A DNA stretch of 64,000 nt from Marvinbryantia formatexigens DSM 14469 (GCF_025148285.1 NZ_CP102268.1:3751501-3815500), one strand, 5' to 3'; counted from the first letter of the stretch, positions 7,907 to 17,009 are shown. The notes: generated by a model not told the origin, from the sequence alone. Made by a program: numbers and translations.

Positions 7907-8895
7907 GCGGATGTGTAAGATGCGGTCTGCCGGAGAATTACGCGGGCATTAAGCTGGACGAAAACGGGGTATGCAATTACTGTCATTTTTATGATGAGCA
8001 CAAAGAAGAGCTGACGGACTATGAGGCGCTGGAGAAGAAGTTTTCCGCCGAGATTGAGAAGGCAAAGCAGAAGGCGAAGGAAAACGGCGCAAAATATGAC
8101 TGTATCGTCGGGGTGAGCGGCGGCAAGGACGGTGCTTATATCACGTATCAGTTGAAGCATAAATATGGAATGCGCGTGCTCACCTACACGCTGGACAATG
8201 GCTTTTCCACAGATTTTGGCAAGGATAATATCGCGAATCTGGTCGACAAGATGGATGTGGACCATATCCGCATTACGGTGAACGAATCGAAGCTGCGCGG
8301 ATATTACTCAGCCTGTATGAAGCTGATGCATAATTTCTGCAGCGTCTGCTTCCATCTCTGTCACTATTACAGCCATCTGCTGGCGTCGCAGTACAAAATT
8401 CCGCTGATTGTCAACGGAAGAACCCATATGCAGGTGCTGCAGGCGGCGGATTCCACGAAGGGAATCGAGCCGTTTGAGATTTCCCGCAATCTTGCGGATT
8501 TTGAGTATCAGATGTTTGGCAGGCTGGTGGAAAAAATGGCATCCACGAAGAGGCTGGATTATCTGCCGGAGGCGGAGGTGACCTCGCTGTCCTATTTTAT
8601 GTACCATGATGTGACGGACGAGGAAAAGATGGCGTTTCTGCAGGAGAAGGTCGGCTGGAACCGGCCGAAAAGCAAGGTTCCGCACCCGGATTGCTGGGCG
8701 CATCATATTGCGGAAAAATGCAGTATTGAAAAGCTGGGATATCCGGTGCGCACCGGTGAGCTGGCGGTGTTTGCGCGCGAGGGCAGCATGACGGTGGAGG
8801 AATCGGTAGCGGAGCGCGAAAGGGATACGCAGTATTTCAGCACGGTGGATCCGGAGCTGGAGGCACGCTTCTATGCGCGCATAAAGAAACGCTGA
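7903..8895 (+). CDS. PP-loop ATPase, N-acetyl sugar amidotransferase-like (WbpG family)
   Basis: This encodes 330 residues. An N-terminal four-cysteine zinc motif (C4, C7, C24, C27) with GVCNYC is typical of the WbpG/PseA/LegA-type amidotransferases. The PP-loop SGGKD lies at 72-76, and a second cysteine pair, CSVC at 146-149, sits in the usual position. These enzymes adenylate an amide or carboxyl group and replace the oxygen with nitrogen, usually with ammonia from HisH/HisF-like partners. No such partners are in the window. The gene is coupled by ATGA to the second SGNH gene, so it belongs to the operon, although canonical dlt operons lack it. A sulfur-transferring role is possible. Confidence 0.72.
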   Translation: MSGCVRCGLPENYAGIKLDENGVCNYCHFYDEHKEELTDYEALEKKFSAEIEKAKQKAKENGAKYDCIVGVSGGKDGAYITYQLKHKYGMRVLTYTLDNGFSTDFGKDNIANLVDKMDVDHIRITVNESKLRGYYSACMKLMHNFCSVCFHLCHYYSHLLASQYKIPLIVNGRTHMQVLQAADSTKGIEPFEISRNLADFEYQMFGRLVEKMASTKRLDYLPEAEVTSLSYFMYHDVTDEEKMAFLQEKVGWNRPKSKVPHPDCWAHHIAEKCSIEKLGYPVRTGELAVFAREGSMTVEESVAERERDTQYFSTVDPELEARFYARIKKR

Positions 8896-9001
8896 TTTTT
8901 TTCTTCTGACAGAGCGAAAGACGCAGGCGGATGCGGACACGTATATTTTTTGCGGAAAGTGCAGAAACTATCTCCCGGAAATCAGCATCATTTTCTTACG
9001 G

Positions 9002-9045
9002 TCTTTGCCCACAGGACTAGCTGCGCGTCGCAGCAGGCGCAAAGA
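9002..9045. repeat. Hairpin repeat with GGACTAGCT core, copy 1
   Basis: The core AGGACTAGCTGCGCGTCGCA lies at 9013-9032. It is flanked by complementary arms TCTTTGC (9002-9008) and GCAAAGA (9039-9045). Related cores with different flanking arms are at 15987-16008 and 23926-23948. It sits in the 179-base gap before gpr. Confidence 0.55.
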
Positions 9046-9074
9046 TTCGTCTGAACTTTTACGAGGAGGTTGTT

Positions 9075-9962
9075 ATGCTGGGAGATTTTAACGTGCGCAC
9101 AGACCTTGCGCTGGAAGCGAAGGAGAGCTTCGGGGAAGAGGACGTCAAAATCCGGGGTGTGCGGATCGAGGAGGAGACGGACGAGGAACGCGAGATTTAT
9201 ACAACGGTTGTGAGAATAGAGACGGAGAACGGCGCCAGGACGATGGGAAAGCCGGTGGGAACCTATATCACGCTGGAGGCGCCGAACATGTCGTCCGAGG
9301 ATGAAAATTATCACCGGGAAATTTCCGAGGTGCTGGCGGGGCATCTGCGGCAGCTGCTGGGAGAGGAAGAAAAGACGGTCCTGGTGGTGGGTCTTGGGAA
9401 CCGTGAGGTGACGCCGGATGCGCTCGGTCCGCAGGTCGTCGGAAATCTGCGGGTGACGCGCCATATTGTGAAGGAGTACGGACGCGCTTCCCTGGAGGGG
9501 AGTGCGCACCCTGTGAGTGCGATCGTGCCGGGGGTGATGGCGCAGACCGGCATGGAGACGCTGGAAATTATTCGCGGGGTGGTGCGGGAAACTGCTCCGC
9601 AGGCGGTGGTCGTGGTGGACGCGCTGGCGGCGAGGAGTACCCGGCGGCTGAACCGCACCATCCAGATTACCGATACCGGAATCAATCCCGGTTCCGGCGT
9701 GGGCAATCACCGCAACGGCATCAACGAGGAGGTGCTCGGCGTACCGGTGATAGCCATCGGCGTGCCGACGGTGGTGGATGCCGCCACCATTGTCAATGAC
9801 ACGATGGAGCATCTGATTGACACGAAGGAGCGGAGACAGAGCCTGCGGGAACAGATATCCCCGCAGCTCAACACTATGTTTGTGACGCCGAAGGATATCG
9901 ACGAGACGATTAAGCGTGTCAGCTACACGATTTCCGAGGGATTAAACATTGCATTGTCATAA
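9075..9962 (+). CDS. gpr: Spore germination protease GPR
   Basis: This encodes 295 residues of the A25 peptidase family, which degrades small acid-soluble spore proteins when the spore germinates. Recognisable blocks are VRTDLALEAKE at the N-terminus, VVGLGNREVTPDALGPQV, SAIVPGVMAQTG, DALAARS, GINPGSGVGNHR and GVPVIAIGVPTVVDA. Bacillus GPR is about 370 residues; the shorter length here comes mainly from a reduced segment before SPQLNTMFVTPKD. Only seven residues precede the RTDLA block, against about twelve in Bacillus, so the self-cleaved propeptide is short. A GAGGAGG site precedes ATG 9075. It is followed by spoIIP, the usual sporulation pairing. Confidence 0.95.
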   Translation: MLGDFNVRTDLALEAKESFGEEDVKIRGVRIEEETDEEREIYTTVVRIETENGARTMGKPVGTYITLEAPNMSSEDENYHREISEVLAGHLRQLLGEEEKTVLVVGLGNREVTPDALGPQVVGNLRVTRHIVKEYGRASLEGSAHPVSAIVPGVMAQTGMETLEIIRGVVRETAPQAVVVVDALAARSTRRLNRTIQITDTGINPGSGVGNHRNGINEEVLGVPVIAIGVPTVVDAATIVNDTMEHLIDTKERRQSLREQISPQLNTMFVTPKDIDETIKRVSYTISEGLNIALS

Positions 9963-10045
9963 AACGGTTCTGCCGCGCATATATTATGATGCCGGGGAAA
10001 AAGCCCCTGGCACCATAGTATGAGCGGTAAGGATGGACAAGATGC

Positions 10046-11209
10046 ATGAAGCTTCTGGACAGGATTATCCGGGCGGTTCTGACAGGTGCCCTGCTTGCGC
10101 TGTGCGGCTATATTATTGTGCGCAGCGTGACGATTGCGGGGGAGAACGGTCTGTTTCAAAACACGCCGCTGCTTTCGGCGGTTTACGAAAAGATGGAAGA
10201 ATGGACGGCGGGTACTTACATACCCGTCATTTCCTATGCCGGAAAAGAGACGGAAAAGCCGGACATTCTGCTGGAAATGGAGGATGGGGTATTTCCGGTG
10301 TACGGTTACATCCGCAGACAGCAGGAGGGCGGAGCGCAGGTGGAGAGCGCAGGCGAATATGAAATGATTCTGCGGGCACAGGCGCAGGCGGAGGAAAACA
10401 AACGCCCGCGCGAGACAGAGAGCGAAGCCTCGCAGACAGAGACGCCGGCGGGGGAAAATCCGCTGTGGGATTATCCGTATCTGCTGAATCATTATTTTTC
10501 GATGGACGTGACCACGACGATCGATGCGCAGCGGCTGGACGGGAAAACGCTGCTGGGCATGGATATGACGATGGAGAAGGACGCATCGCAGCCGCAGATT
10601 CTGATTTACCATTCGCATTCCCAGGAGGCGTTTGCCGATTCGGTGGAAGGGGATGTCTCCACCACGATTGTTGGCGTCGGGGAGTATCTGGCGCAGATTC
10701 TGCGGGAGGATTACGGCTACAATGTTATTCATGAGGACGGCATCTTTGATCTGGTGGACGGAGTTCTGGACCGTAACCTGGCGTATGATTTTTCCGGGGC
10801 GGCGGTGGCGGAGCTTCTGGAGCAGTATCCTTCGATCGAGATTGTAATCGACCTGCACCGGGATGGCGTGGACGGGACGCGCTTTGTGACGGAATATAAC
10901 GGAAAACCGGCGGCGCAGCTTATGTTTATTGCCGGCATGAGCCGGACGGCAGACGGGCAGGATATCGCATATCTCCCGAACCCTTACATACAGGATAATC
11001 TGGCGTTCGCCCTGCAGCTTCAGCTGGCGGCGGAGCGGGAGACGCCGGGGCTGATGCGCAATATTTATCTGATGGCATACCGGTTTAATCTGCATCTGCG
11101 TCCGAGGAGCCTGCTGGTGGAGGCGGGTACCCAGCTCAGTACCGTTGCGGAGGAAAAAAACGCGATGGAAGCCTTTGCAAAGGTACTGGATGCGGTTCTG
11201 CAGGGGTAA
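10046..11209 (+). CDS. spoIIP: Stage II sporulation protein P (peptidoglycan amidase/endopeptidase)
   Basis: This encodes 387 residues with an N-terminal membrane helix (about 8-30), a variable charged linker (about 60-140) and the SpoIIP catalytic domain. The zinc-site motif IYHSHSQEAF, the DLHRDGVDG block and the C-terminal LLVEAGTQLSTVAEE block are clear. SpoIIP works with SpoIID and SpoIIM to remove septal peptidoglycan during engulfment. The gene lies 83 bases after gpr. The start at ATG 10046 has an AAGGATGG site about eleven bases upstream. No separate promoter was identified. Confidence 0.93.
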   Translation: MKLLDRIIRAVLTGALLALCGYIIVRSVTIAGENGLFQNTPLLSAVYEKMEEWTAGTYIPVISYAGKETEKPDILLEMEDGVFPVYGYIRRQQEGGAQVESAGEYEMILRAQAQAEENKRPRETESEASQTETPAGENPLWDYPYLLNHYFSMDVTTTIDAQRLDGKTLLGMDMTMEKDASQPQILIYHSHSQEAFADSVEGDVSTTIVGVGEYLAQILREDYGYNVIHEDGIFDLVDGVLDRNLAYDFSGAAVAELLEQYPSIEIVIDLHRDGVDGTRFVTEYNGKPAAQLMFIAGMSRTADGQDIAYLPNPYIQDNLAFALQLQLAAERETPGLMRNIYLMAYRFNLHLRPRSLLVEAGTQLSTVAEEKNAMEAFAKVLDAVLQG

Positions 11210-11257
11210 TGTTCACGCCGGATGCCGGTCTCCGACAGTTGTTACAGCGAATCCGGG

Positions 11258-11287
11258 TAGACAAATATTTGGAAGTTATGATACAAT
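11258..11287 (+). promoter_or_regulatory. Probable SigA promoter of lepA
   Basis: -35 TAGACA (11258-11263), an 18-base spacer and -10 TACAAT (11282-11287). The leader that follows contains a perfect 16-base palindrome GCTTTTGCGCAAAAGC at 11315-11330, which has no T tract and is of unknown role. Confidence 0.5.
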
Positions 11288-11360
11288 AGGCGGTAAGCGC
11301 GGGGCGCCAGGGGTGCTTTTGCGCAAAAGCGTGAAAAGAGAGTAAAGGACAGACAGATAT

Positions 11361-13169
11361 ATGGTTGAGCAGAGTAAAATTCGGAACTTTTGTATTATTG
11401 CACATATTGACCACGGAAAATCCACACTGGCGGACCGCATTATCGAAATGACGGGGCTTCTGACCAGCAGGGAAATGCAGGCGCAGGTGCTGGATAATAT
11501 GGAGCTGGAGCGGGAGCGCGGCATCACGATAAAGGCGCAGGCGGTGCGGACGGTCTACCGGGCAAAGAACGGGGAAGAGTATATTTTTAATCTGATCGAT
11601 ACGCCGGGACATGTGGACTTTAACTACGAGGTATCCCGCAGCCTGGCGGCGTGCGACGGCGCGATTCTGGTGGTGGATGCGGCGCAGGGAATCGAGGCGC
11701 AGACACTGGCGAATGTTTATCTGGCGCTCGACCACGATCTGGACGTCATGCCGGTGATTAACAAAATTGATTTGCCGAGCGCCGACCCGGAGCGTGTCAT
11801 CAACGAGATTGAGGACGTCATTGGCATTGAGGCGCACGATGCGCCGCTTATTTCCGCGAAGCTGGGAACGAATGTGGACCAGGTGCTGGAGCAGATCGTG
11901 GAAAAGATTCCGGCGCCGGACGGAGACGCGTCGGCTCCCCTGAAGGCGTTGATTTTCGACTCGGTATACGATTCCTATAAGGGCGTGATTGTGTTCTGCC
12001 GGATACGGGAGGGCAGCGTGAAAAAGGGAACGCCGATTACCATGATGGCGACGGGGGCGAAGGCGGAGGTAGTGGAAGTGGGCTATTTCGGCGCCGGACA
12101 GTTTATTCCCTGCGAGGAGCTTTCCGCCGGGATGGTCGGCTATATTACGGCAAGCCTGAAAAATGTGAAGGATACGCGCGTGGGTGATACCATCACGAAC
12201 ACGGAGCGTCCGTGCGCGCAGCCGCTTCCGGGCTACAAAAAGGTGAATCCGATGGTTTACTGCGGCATGTACCCGGCGGACGGGGCAAAGTATCCGGATC
12301 TGCGGGATGCGCTGGAAAAGCTTCAGCTCAACGACGCTTCCCTGCAATTTGAGCCGGAGACCTCGATTGCGCTTGGATTCGGTTTCCGCTGCGGTTTCCT
12401 GGGACTTTTGCATCTGGAAATTATCCAGGAGCGTCTGGAGCGCGAATACAATCTGGACCTTGTGACGACGGCGCCGGGCGTTATCTATAAGGTGCACAAA
12501 ACAAACGGTGAAGTGATGGAGCTGACCAATCCGGCGAACCTGCCGGATCCGTCGGAGATTGAATATATGGAGGAACCGGTCGTCGGTGCGGAAATCATGG
12601 TGACGACGGAATTTATCGGTCCGATCATGCAGCTCTGCGAGGAGCGGCGCGGCACGTATCTCGGCATGGAATACATGGAGGAGACGCGGGCGCTGCTGAA
12701 GTATGATCTGCCGCTCAATGAGATTATCTACGATTTCTTTGACGCGCTGAAATCGCGCTCCAGAGGGTACGCTTCGTTTGATTATGAAATGAAGGGATAT
12801 GTGCGCTCCGAGCTGGTGAAGCTGGATATTCTGGTGAACCATGAGGAAGTGGATGCGCTCTCGTTTATTGTACATGCCGGTACGGCGTATGAGCGCGGCA
12901 GGAAAATGTGCGAGAAGCTGAAGGAGGAAATCCCGCGCCAGTTATTTGAGATTCCCATTCAGGCGGCTATCGGCAGTAAAATTATCGCGCGCGAGACGGT
13001 GAAGGCAATGCGCAAGGATGTGCTGGCGAAGTGCTATGGCGGCGATATTACCCGTAAGAAGAAGCTTCTGGAAAAGCAGAAGGAAGGAAAGAAGCGGATG
13101 CGCCAGGTGGGTAACGTGGAAATCCCGCAGAAGGCTTTTATGAGCGTGCTGAAGCTGGATGATAAATAA
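11361..13169 (+). CDS. lepA: Elongation factor 4 (LepA)
   Basis: This 602-residue translational GTPase has the standard length. The G1 loop AHIDHGKST is at residues 14-22, followed by the G2 region [11 protein letters not shown]3 DTPGHVDF and G4 NKIDLPSAD. The C-terminus carries the lysine-rich CTD typical of LepA ([19 protein letters not shown]). It acts on ribosomes, where back-translocation and initiation-related roles have been described. The order gpr-spoIIP-lepA-hemW-hrcA is common in Firmicutes. The ATG at 11361 follows an AAAGGA site. It is followed by hemW after about 100 bases. Confidence 0.97.
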   Translation: MVEQSKIRNFCIIAHIDHGKSTLADRIIEMTGLLTSREMQAQVLDNMELERERGITIKAQAVRTVYRAKNGEEYIFNLIDTPGHVDFNYEVSRSLAACDGAILVVDAAQGIEAQTLANVYLALDHDLDVMPVINKIDLPSADPERVINEIEDVIGIEAHDAPLISAKLGTNVDQVLEQIVEKIPAPDGDASAPLKALIFDSVYDSYKGVIVFCRIREGSVKKGTPITMMATGAKAEVVEVGYFGAGQFIPCEELSAGMVGYITASLKNVKDTRVGDTITNTERPCAQPLPGYKKVNPMVYCGMYPADGAKYPDLRDALEKLQLNDASLQFEPETSIALGFGFRCGFLGLLHLEIIQERLEREYNLDLVTTAPGVIYKVHKTNGEVMELTNPANLPDPSEIEYMEEPVVGAEIMVTTEFIGPIMQLCEERRGTYLGMEYMEETRALLKYDLPLNEIIYDFFDALKSRSRGYASFDYEMKGYVRSELVKLDILVNHEEVDALSFIVHAGTAYERGRKMCEKLKEEIPRQLFEIPIQAAIGSKIIARETVKAMRKDVLAKCYGGDITRKKKLLEKQKEGKKRMRQVGNVEIPQKAFMSVLKLDDK

Positions 13170-13271
13170 GAGACTGTGCGGCGCGGGCAGAGCGGAAATG
13201 CTGCTTTGCGCGGCGCAGAAAGACGGAGAGGATATGCCGCCCGGTGCGGTGCGGGCAGACAGGAGAGGCGT

Positions 13272-14420
13272 ATGAGACCACTGCAGATTTATATTCACAT
13301 TCCGTTCTGTGTACGGAAATGTGCATATTGTGATTTTCTGTCTTTTGCGGCAGACCAGGAGACGCAGCGCGCATACATCCGTATGCTGCTTCGTGAAATA
13401 GAGGCGTGGCAGGACCGCGGGGATGAAGTTATCTCCACGGTCTTTTTTGGCGGAGGAACGCCCTCGGTGCTTCCGGCGGAGGAAATCACGCTGGTTATGG
13501 AGGCTCTGAAAAAGAAATTTTCATTTGCCGGGGATGCGGAGATCACGCTGGAGTGTAATCCCGGCACACTGACGGCGGAGGGGCTTTCCAGGTATCGCCG
13601 GGCGGGAATAAACCGGCTGAGTATTGGTCTGCAGTCGGCGCAGGATAAGGAGCTGCGGCTGCTCGGCAGGATTCACACCTGGGAGGAGTTTGAGGAGAGC
13701 TACCGGCTTGCGCGGGCGGCGGGCTTTGCCAATATCAATGTCGATCTGATGTCGGCGCTTCCGGGACAGTCCCCGGCGGCGTGGCGGGACACACTGGAGA
13801 AGGTGCTGGCGCTTGCGCCGGAGCATATTTCCGCATACAGTCTGATAATTGAGGAGGGAACGCCGTTTTATGAGCGCTATCGCGAGGATGCGCAGCGCCG
13901 TGAGCGCGGAGAAGTCTGCCGTATCCTGCCGTCGGAGGAGGAAGAGCGGGAAATGTACTGGATGACGGAAAAACTGCTTAAAGAGCGGGGCTATGAGCGC
14001 TATGAGATATCAAACTATGCGCAGCCGGGCTTTGCATGCCGCCATAACTGCGGCTACTGGGAGCGCAGGGAGTATCTGGGCTTTGGTCTGGGAGCGGCGT
14101 CGCTGATGGACCATACGCGCTTTGCAGATACAGCCAGTCTGCAGCAGTATCTGGACGGGCGCTGGAGGGGAGAGACGCAGGGGCGGCTGACGCGTGCGGA
14201 AGAAATGGAAGAGACCATGTTTCTTGGGCTTCGGCTGCGCCGGGGAGTGTCCTTTGCGCATTTTTACCGGACCTTCGGGGTGACAATGGAAGAAATTTAC
14301 GGGGAGGTCCTGCAGCGGCTTGAGCGTCAGAGGCTGCTGGAGCGGACAGAAGAGCGCATATTCCTTACAAAACGGGGGACGGATATCAGCAACTATGTCT
14401 GCGCGGAATTTCTTTTCTGA
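13272..14420 (+). CDS. hemW: HemW-type radical SAM protein (heme chaperone, HemN-like)
   Basis: This encodes 382 residues. The radical SAM cluster motif CVRKCAYCDF lies near the N-terminus and lacks the fourth cysteine that true HemN coproporphyrinogen oxidase has, which is the mark of HemW. FFGGGTPS, ECNPGT, RLSIGLQS and the C-terminal HemN-type domain with LGLRLRRGV follow. HemW binds heme and is thought to deliver it to target proteins. ATG 13272 was chosen because it gives the family start RPLQIYIHIPFC and has AGGAGAG upstream; a longer in-frame reading begins just after lepA with no ribosome binding site. Confidence 0.92.
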   Translation: MRPLQIYIHIPFCVRKCAYCDFLSFAADQETQRAYIRMLLREIEAWQDRGDEVISTVFFGGGTPSVLPAEEITLVMEALKKKFSFAGDAEITLECNPGTLTAEGLSRYRRAGINRLSIGLQSAQDKELRLLGRIHTWEEFEESYRLARAAGFANINVDLMSALPGQSPAAWRDTLEKVLALAPEHISAYSLIIEEGTPFYERYREDAQRRERGEVCRILPSEEEEREMYWMTEKLLKERGYERYEISNYAQPGFACRHNCGYWERREYLGFGLGAASLMDHTRFADTASLQQYLDGRWRGETQGRLTRAEEMEETMFLGLRLRRGVSFAHFYRTFGVTMEEIYGEVLQRLERQRLLERTEERIFLTKRGTDISNYVCAEFLF

Positions 14421-14469
14421 ACAATAACGAAAAATGATTACGAAAGTATTAAAAAAGTAAGAAAAGTTG

Positions 14470-14498
14470 TTGCAAAGGCAGGAAAAATATAGTATACT
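14470..14498 (+). promoter_or_regulatory. SigA promoter of the CHAP-protein gene
   Basis: -35 TTGCAA (14470-14475), 17-base spacer, -10 TATACT (14493-14498), leaving a leader of about 80 bases before the start at 14585. Confidence 0.65.
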
Positions 14499-14584
14499 TG
14501 GAATTGCGAAACGTAAAATTTTTTTAACAAAATATTGACGGAAAAAATCGAATAAACACCATATATAGGAGAAGGGAAAGAGTT

Positions 14585-15922
14585 ATGCAGAAAAAAAGGA
14601 AATGGCTGTGGCTTTTATTCGGAGTAATGGTGCTTATGCTGGCGCTTCCGGTGTCGGCAAAGGCGGCTACCGCGACAAAGTATACGCTTTCGGGCATATC
14701 AAAGCCAAGTACCATTAAAAAAGGCGGTTACTTCAGTCTGAAGGGGAAAATCACCTGCAACAAGACGATGAAGGAAGTCCGTGTTACGATCTATGATATC
14801 TCAGGCAAGAAGTGTTATCAGAGGTACATAGCAAAGCCAAAGAGCAAGACCTTTAATCTGGCACAGGCAGACCCGTATATCGAGTTTAACAAGCTTGGTG
14901 TGGGGACCTATTATCTGAAGGTGCGCTGCACCGTTTCCGGCGGGAAAAAGGTTGTAGTAAACAGAAAGTTTTCTATTGTCGGTACCGGAACGATAAAGAT
15001 AGTAAATCCGAAGCCGGCGGGAAATGTTTCCATCAACCAGGGCGCAGCTTATGCGATTGGCGGTACGATTAAGTCTACCTATAAGCTTGCCAGTGTTACG
15101 GCTTCTATTACAAACAGCAGCAATACGACTGTTTATACAAAAACGGTACAGCCGAAAAAGACCTCTTACAGTGTGGCAAACACTGCGCTGGACAGCGCAA
15201 TGCTGTTTGATAAGCTGGCGGCTGGCACCTATAAGTATACGCTGACGGCGCAGGACAGCCAGGGCAAAAAGGTAACGCTGATTTCACGGACCATTACGGT
15301 GAAGGCAACGACAAATGGGTCGAATACGACGCCGGGTTCTACGGGAGGCAATGGCAGCAATGGCAATACAGGCGACTACCTGAATACGAGCGGTGCTGTG
15401 ACAATTCCGGCAAACTTTACGCCGCGCACCACCAGACCTTCTGCGAGCAGTCCGTATTACTACAATGGCAGCTACAATATTTATTACAAGTATAACAGCC
15501 TTGCGCCGACCGGTAAGCCGTATTACGGAAATGTCTATGTGCTTGGCAACTGCACCTGGTATGCGTGCGGACGTGCAATGGAAATCGTGGCGAATGCCGG
15601 CGGAAATATCGCAAAGGTACAGTCCATCTTCGGCGGAGACCCGGTTGGTATTTATAATTCCAATGCGGCAAAGGGTGTGTTTGAATACGGCACAACGCCG
15701 AAAATCGGTGCGCTGGCGATTTTCAACTACGGTTCCAGCGGAGACGCGCATATTGCTGTAGTAGAAAATATTATCAATGGAGTTCCGTATGTATCGGAAT
15801 CTGGTTACACAGAATCCACTACGCAGCCCAATGCAGCAAAATCAAATATCGTCTTTAAGTATCAGAGTATTTACAACTGGGCAGGCGGCAGAAGCCTGAG
15901 AGGCTATATTTATCTGATATAA
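14585..15922 (+). CDS. Secreted CHAP-domain peptidoglycan hydrolase with two Ig-like repeats
   Basis: This encodes 445 residues. A signal peptide (KKRKW, then a hydrophobic core, cleavage near residue 27 after AKA) is followed by two related beta-rich repeats of about 95 residues. Each ends with a GTYYLKV/GTYKYTL-type strand. A Gly/Ser/Asn/Thr linker (about 240-260) then leads to a C-terminal CHAP domain. The candidate catalytic cysteine is C323 in GNCTWYACGRA and the histidine is H389 in GDAHIAVVE. CHAP domains cut peptidoglycan as amidases or endopeptidases. The gene has its own promoter and is not in an operon. The repeats may bind the wall; that is inferred. Confidence 0.82.
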   Translation: MQKKRKWLWLLFGVMVLMLALPVSAKAATATKYTLSGISKPSTIKKGGYFSLKGKITCNKTMKEVRVTIYDISGKKCYQRYIAKPKSKTFNLAQADPYIEFNKLGVGTYYLKVRCTVSGGKKVVVNRKFSIVGTGTIKIVNPKPAGNVSINQGAAYAIGGTIKSTYKLASVTASITNSSNTTVYTKTVQPKKTSYSVANTALDSAMLFDKLAAGTYKYTLTAQDSQGKKVTLISRTITVKATTNGSNTTPGSTGGNGSNGNTGDYLNTSGAVTIPANFTPRTTRPSASSPYYYNGSYNIYYKYNSLAPTGKPYYGNVYVLGNCTWYACGRAMEIVANAGGNIAKVQSIFGGDPVGIYNSNAAKGVFEYGTTPKIGALAIFNYGSSGDAHIAVVENIINGVPYVSESGYTESTTQPNAAKSNIVFKYQSIYNWAGGRSLRGYIYLI

Positions 15923-15938
15923 TGAGGCCAGTGGCACT

Positions 15939-15964
15939 CGTTTGGCAACGACCGGAGTGAAACG
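15939..15964. repeat. Hairpin repeat with CGAACGGAGTGA-like loop, divergent copy
   Basis: The stem CGTTT (15939-15943) / AAACG (15960-15964) encloses a 16-base loop containing AACGACCGGAGTG. The loop resembles those at 25213-25227 and 52393-52409, while the stem is different. It lies 17 bases after the CHAP gene stop. Confidence 0.45.
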
Positions 15965-15966
15965 GA

Positions 15967-16021
15967 GATGCGAAGCACGTAACCCTGAAGGACTAGCTAC
16001 GCGTAGCAATCCGCAGGCATC
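15967..16021. repeat. Hairpin repeat with GGACTAGCT core, copy 2
   Basis: The core GAAGGACTAGCTACGCGTAG starts at 15987 and contains the perfect palindrome GCTACGCGTAGC (15996-16007). It is flanked by GATGC (15967-15971) and GCATC (16017-16021). It lies directly after the hairpin at 15939-15964. Confidence 0.5.
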
Positions 16022-16071
16022 ATATTTAGGGCTTTTGACCCCAACATCATTATATAATTTTAGAAAGAAAA

Positions 16072-16106
16072 ATTCCCTCTGCGGATGCGCAGGGGGAATC
16101 TTTTTC
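16072..16106. terminator. Bidirectional rho-independent terminator
   Basis: A 12-pair stem (16072-16083 with 16088-16099, one G-T pair) has a GATG loop. It is followed by CTTTTTCT on the plus strand and flanked by an A-rich tract that serves the minus strand. It ends the CHAP gene and the convergent SGNH gene. Confidence 0.85.
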
Positions 16107-16108
16107 TG

Positions 16109-16801
16109 TTAAGCTACCTTATCCACCACATAGTTATGAATGTCGTTGTAGCTGGCGTCTGTGTAATGCAGACCGTCCACGGTCTCAAATCCGATTTCAT
16201 TGAGATAGGAATTGCAGTCCAGGTAGCTGTCCGGAAATGCGCTCTGCAGGGTGGCATTAAATATGGAAATCATTTCGTTCGTGGTGTTAAAGCCTTCGCT
16301 GTCTATCAGCGGATTTACGGACATATAGTAAAAGCTGGCGCCGGGATAGGTCTCTTCCAGAGCATTGTAAAGGTCGATGTAGAGACTGATGTTTGCCGGG
16401 TCGTTTACCCCGAAATTGAAAATGACGGTCTGTCCGGGATTTCCGGCAAGAACTGCGTCAAGCTCCTGGACGCCCTCGGAGGAGAACCACATATAACCCT
16501 CCCCTTCTTTTCCTATGTAGGTGCAGCCGTCGTTTACGGCGTCGCGCATACCGATGGTGCGGGAATCACCGACAAAAACAAGGGAGTGCGCCTTAACTGT
16601 CCTGGCAACTTCCGCTTCTGTGCCGGTCATCTGTCCGGAGACGTCCCCGTCGTCTGTATCCGGATAGAGAAGCTGCATAAGCTGTCTGTGCAGCGGGCTG
16701 GAATCGTCCGCCACATAGAGGGTTACAAAACCTGCCAGCGCGACCAGTGCCAGAATTGCCAGAACGGCAAACAGAATCGTAAGAAAATTTCGTATCTTCA
16801 T
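16109..16801 (-). CDS. Membrane-anchored SGNH/GDSL hydrolase
   Basis: This encodes 230 residues with an N-terminal membrane helix (about 5-30) and an exported SGNH domain. Block I is FVGDSRT with serine 80, block III is FGVNDP, and block V is DGLHYT. Such enzymes remove or transfer acyl groups on surface glycans or lipids. The start was set at the ATG at 16801, which puts the membrane helix at the N-terminus and has AAAGGAA upstream; a reading 15 residues longer has a charged leader and no good site. It is transcribed alone, convergent with the CHAP gene. The substrate is not known. Confidence 0.8.
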   Translation of the reverse strand: MKIRNFLTILFAVLAILALVALAGFVTLYVADDSSPLHRQLMQLLYPDTDDGDVSGQMTGTEAEVARTVKAHSLVFVGDSRTIGMRDAVNDGCTYIGKEGEGYMWFSSEGVQELDAVLAGNPGQTVIFNFGVNDPANISLYIDLYNALEETYPGASFYYMSVNPLIDSEGFNTTNEMISIFNATLQSAFPDSYLDCNSYLNEIGFETVDGLHYTDASYNDIHNYVVDKVA

Positions 16802-16967
16802 TGCGGATTCCTTTCGTATATTCAGCTTTTCGTGATGCCTGCGCATCTTTCGTATTTTATACTGCCCGGCATCTTTTTTTAGTGTATCTTAAAATACAAA
16901 AAATGTCAAATATAACAGGTCGATGCGATTCGACAGGAAAGTTCACAAAATTTTTTTAAAATAGCTA

Positions 16968-16996
16968 TTGACAATCACAGACAGCAGTGGTATCTT
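16968..16996 (+). promoter_or_regulatory. SigA promoter of the hrcA-dnaK operon
   Basis: A perfect -35 TTGACA (16968-16973), a 17-base spacer and -10 TATCTT (16991-16996). The CIRCE operator begins 13 bases after the -10. Confidence 0.8.
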
Positions 16997-17009
16997 AAAA
17001 CCGTAGATG

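Noticed and set aside
1395-8895. Calling the operon a standard dltABCD
   Set aside because: There is no DltX-like gene, two DltD-like proteins, an extra GNAT and a PP-loop enzyme, and the adenylation enzyme is extended; gene symbols were therefore withheld.
9962-10046. GC-rich hairpin GCCGGGG/CCCCTGGC after gpr considered as a terminator
   Set aside because: The stem has a bulge and no T tract follows.
11136-12875. Minus-strand open frame of about 579 codons opposite lepA
   Set aside because: LepA on the plus strand is full length with all motifs; the antisense frame has shadow composition only.
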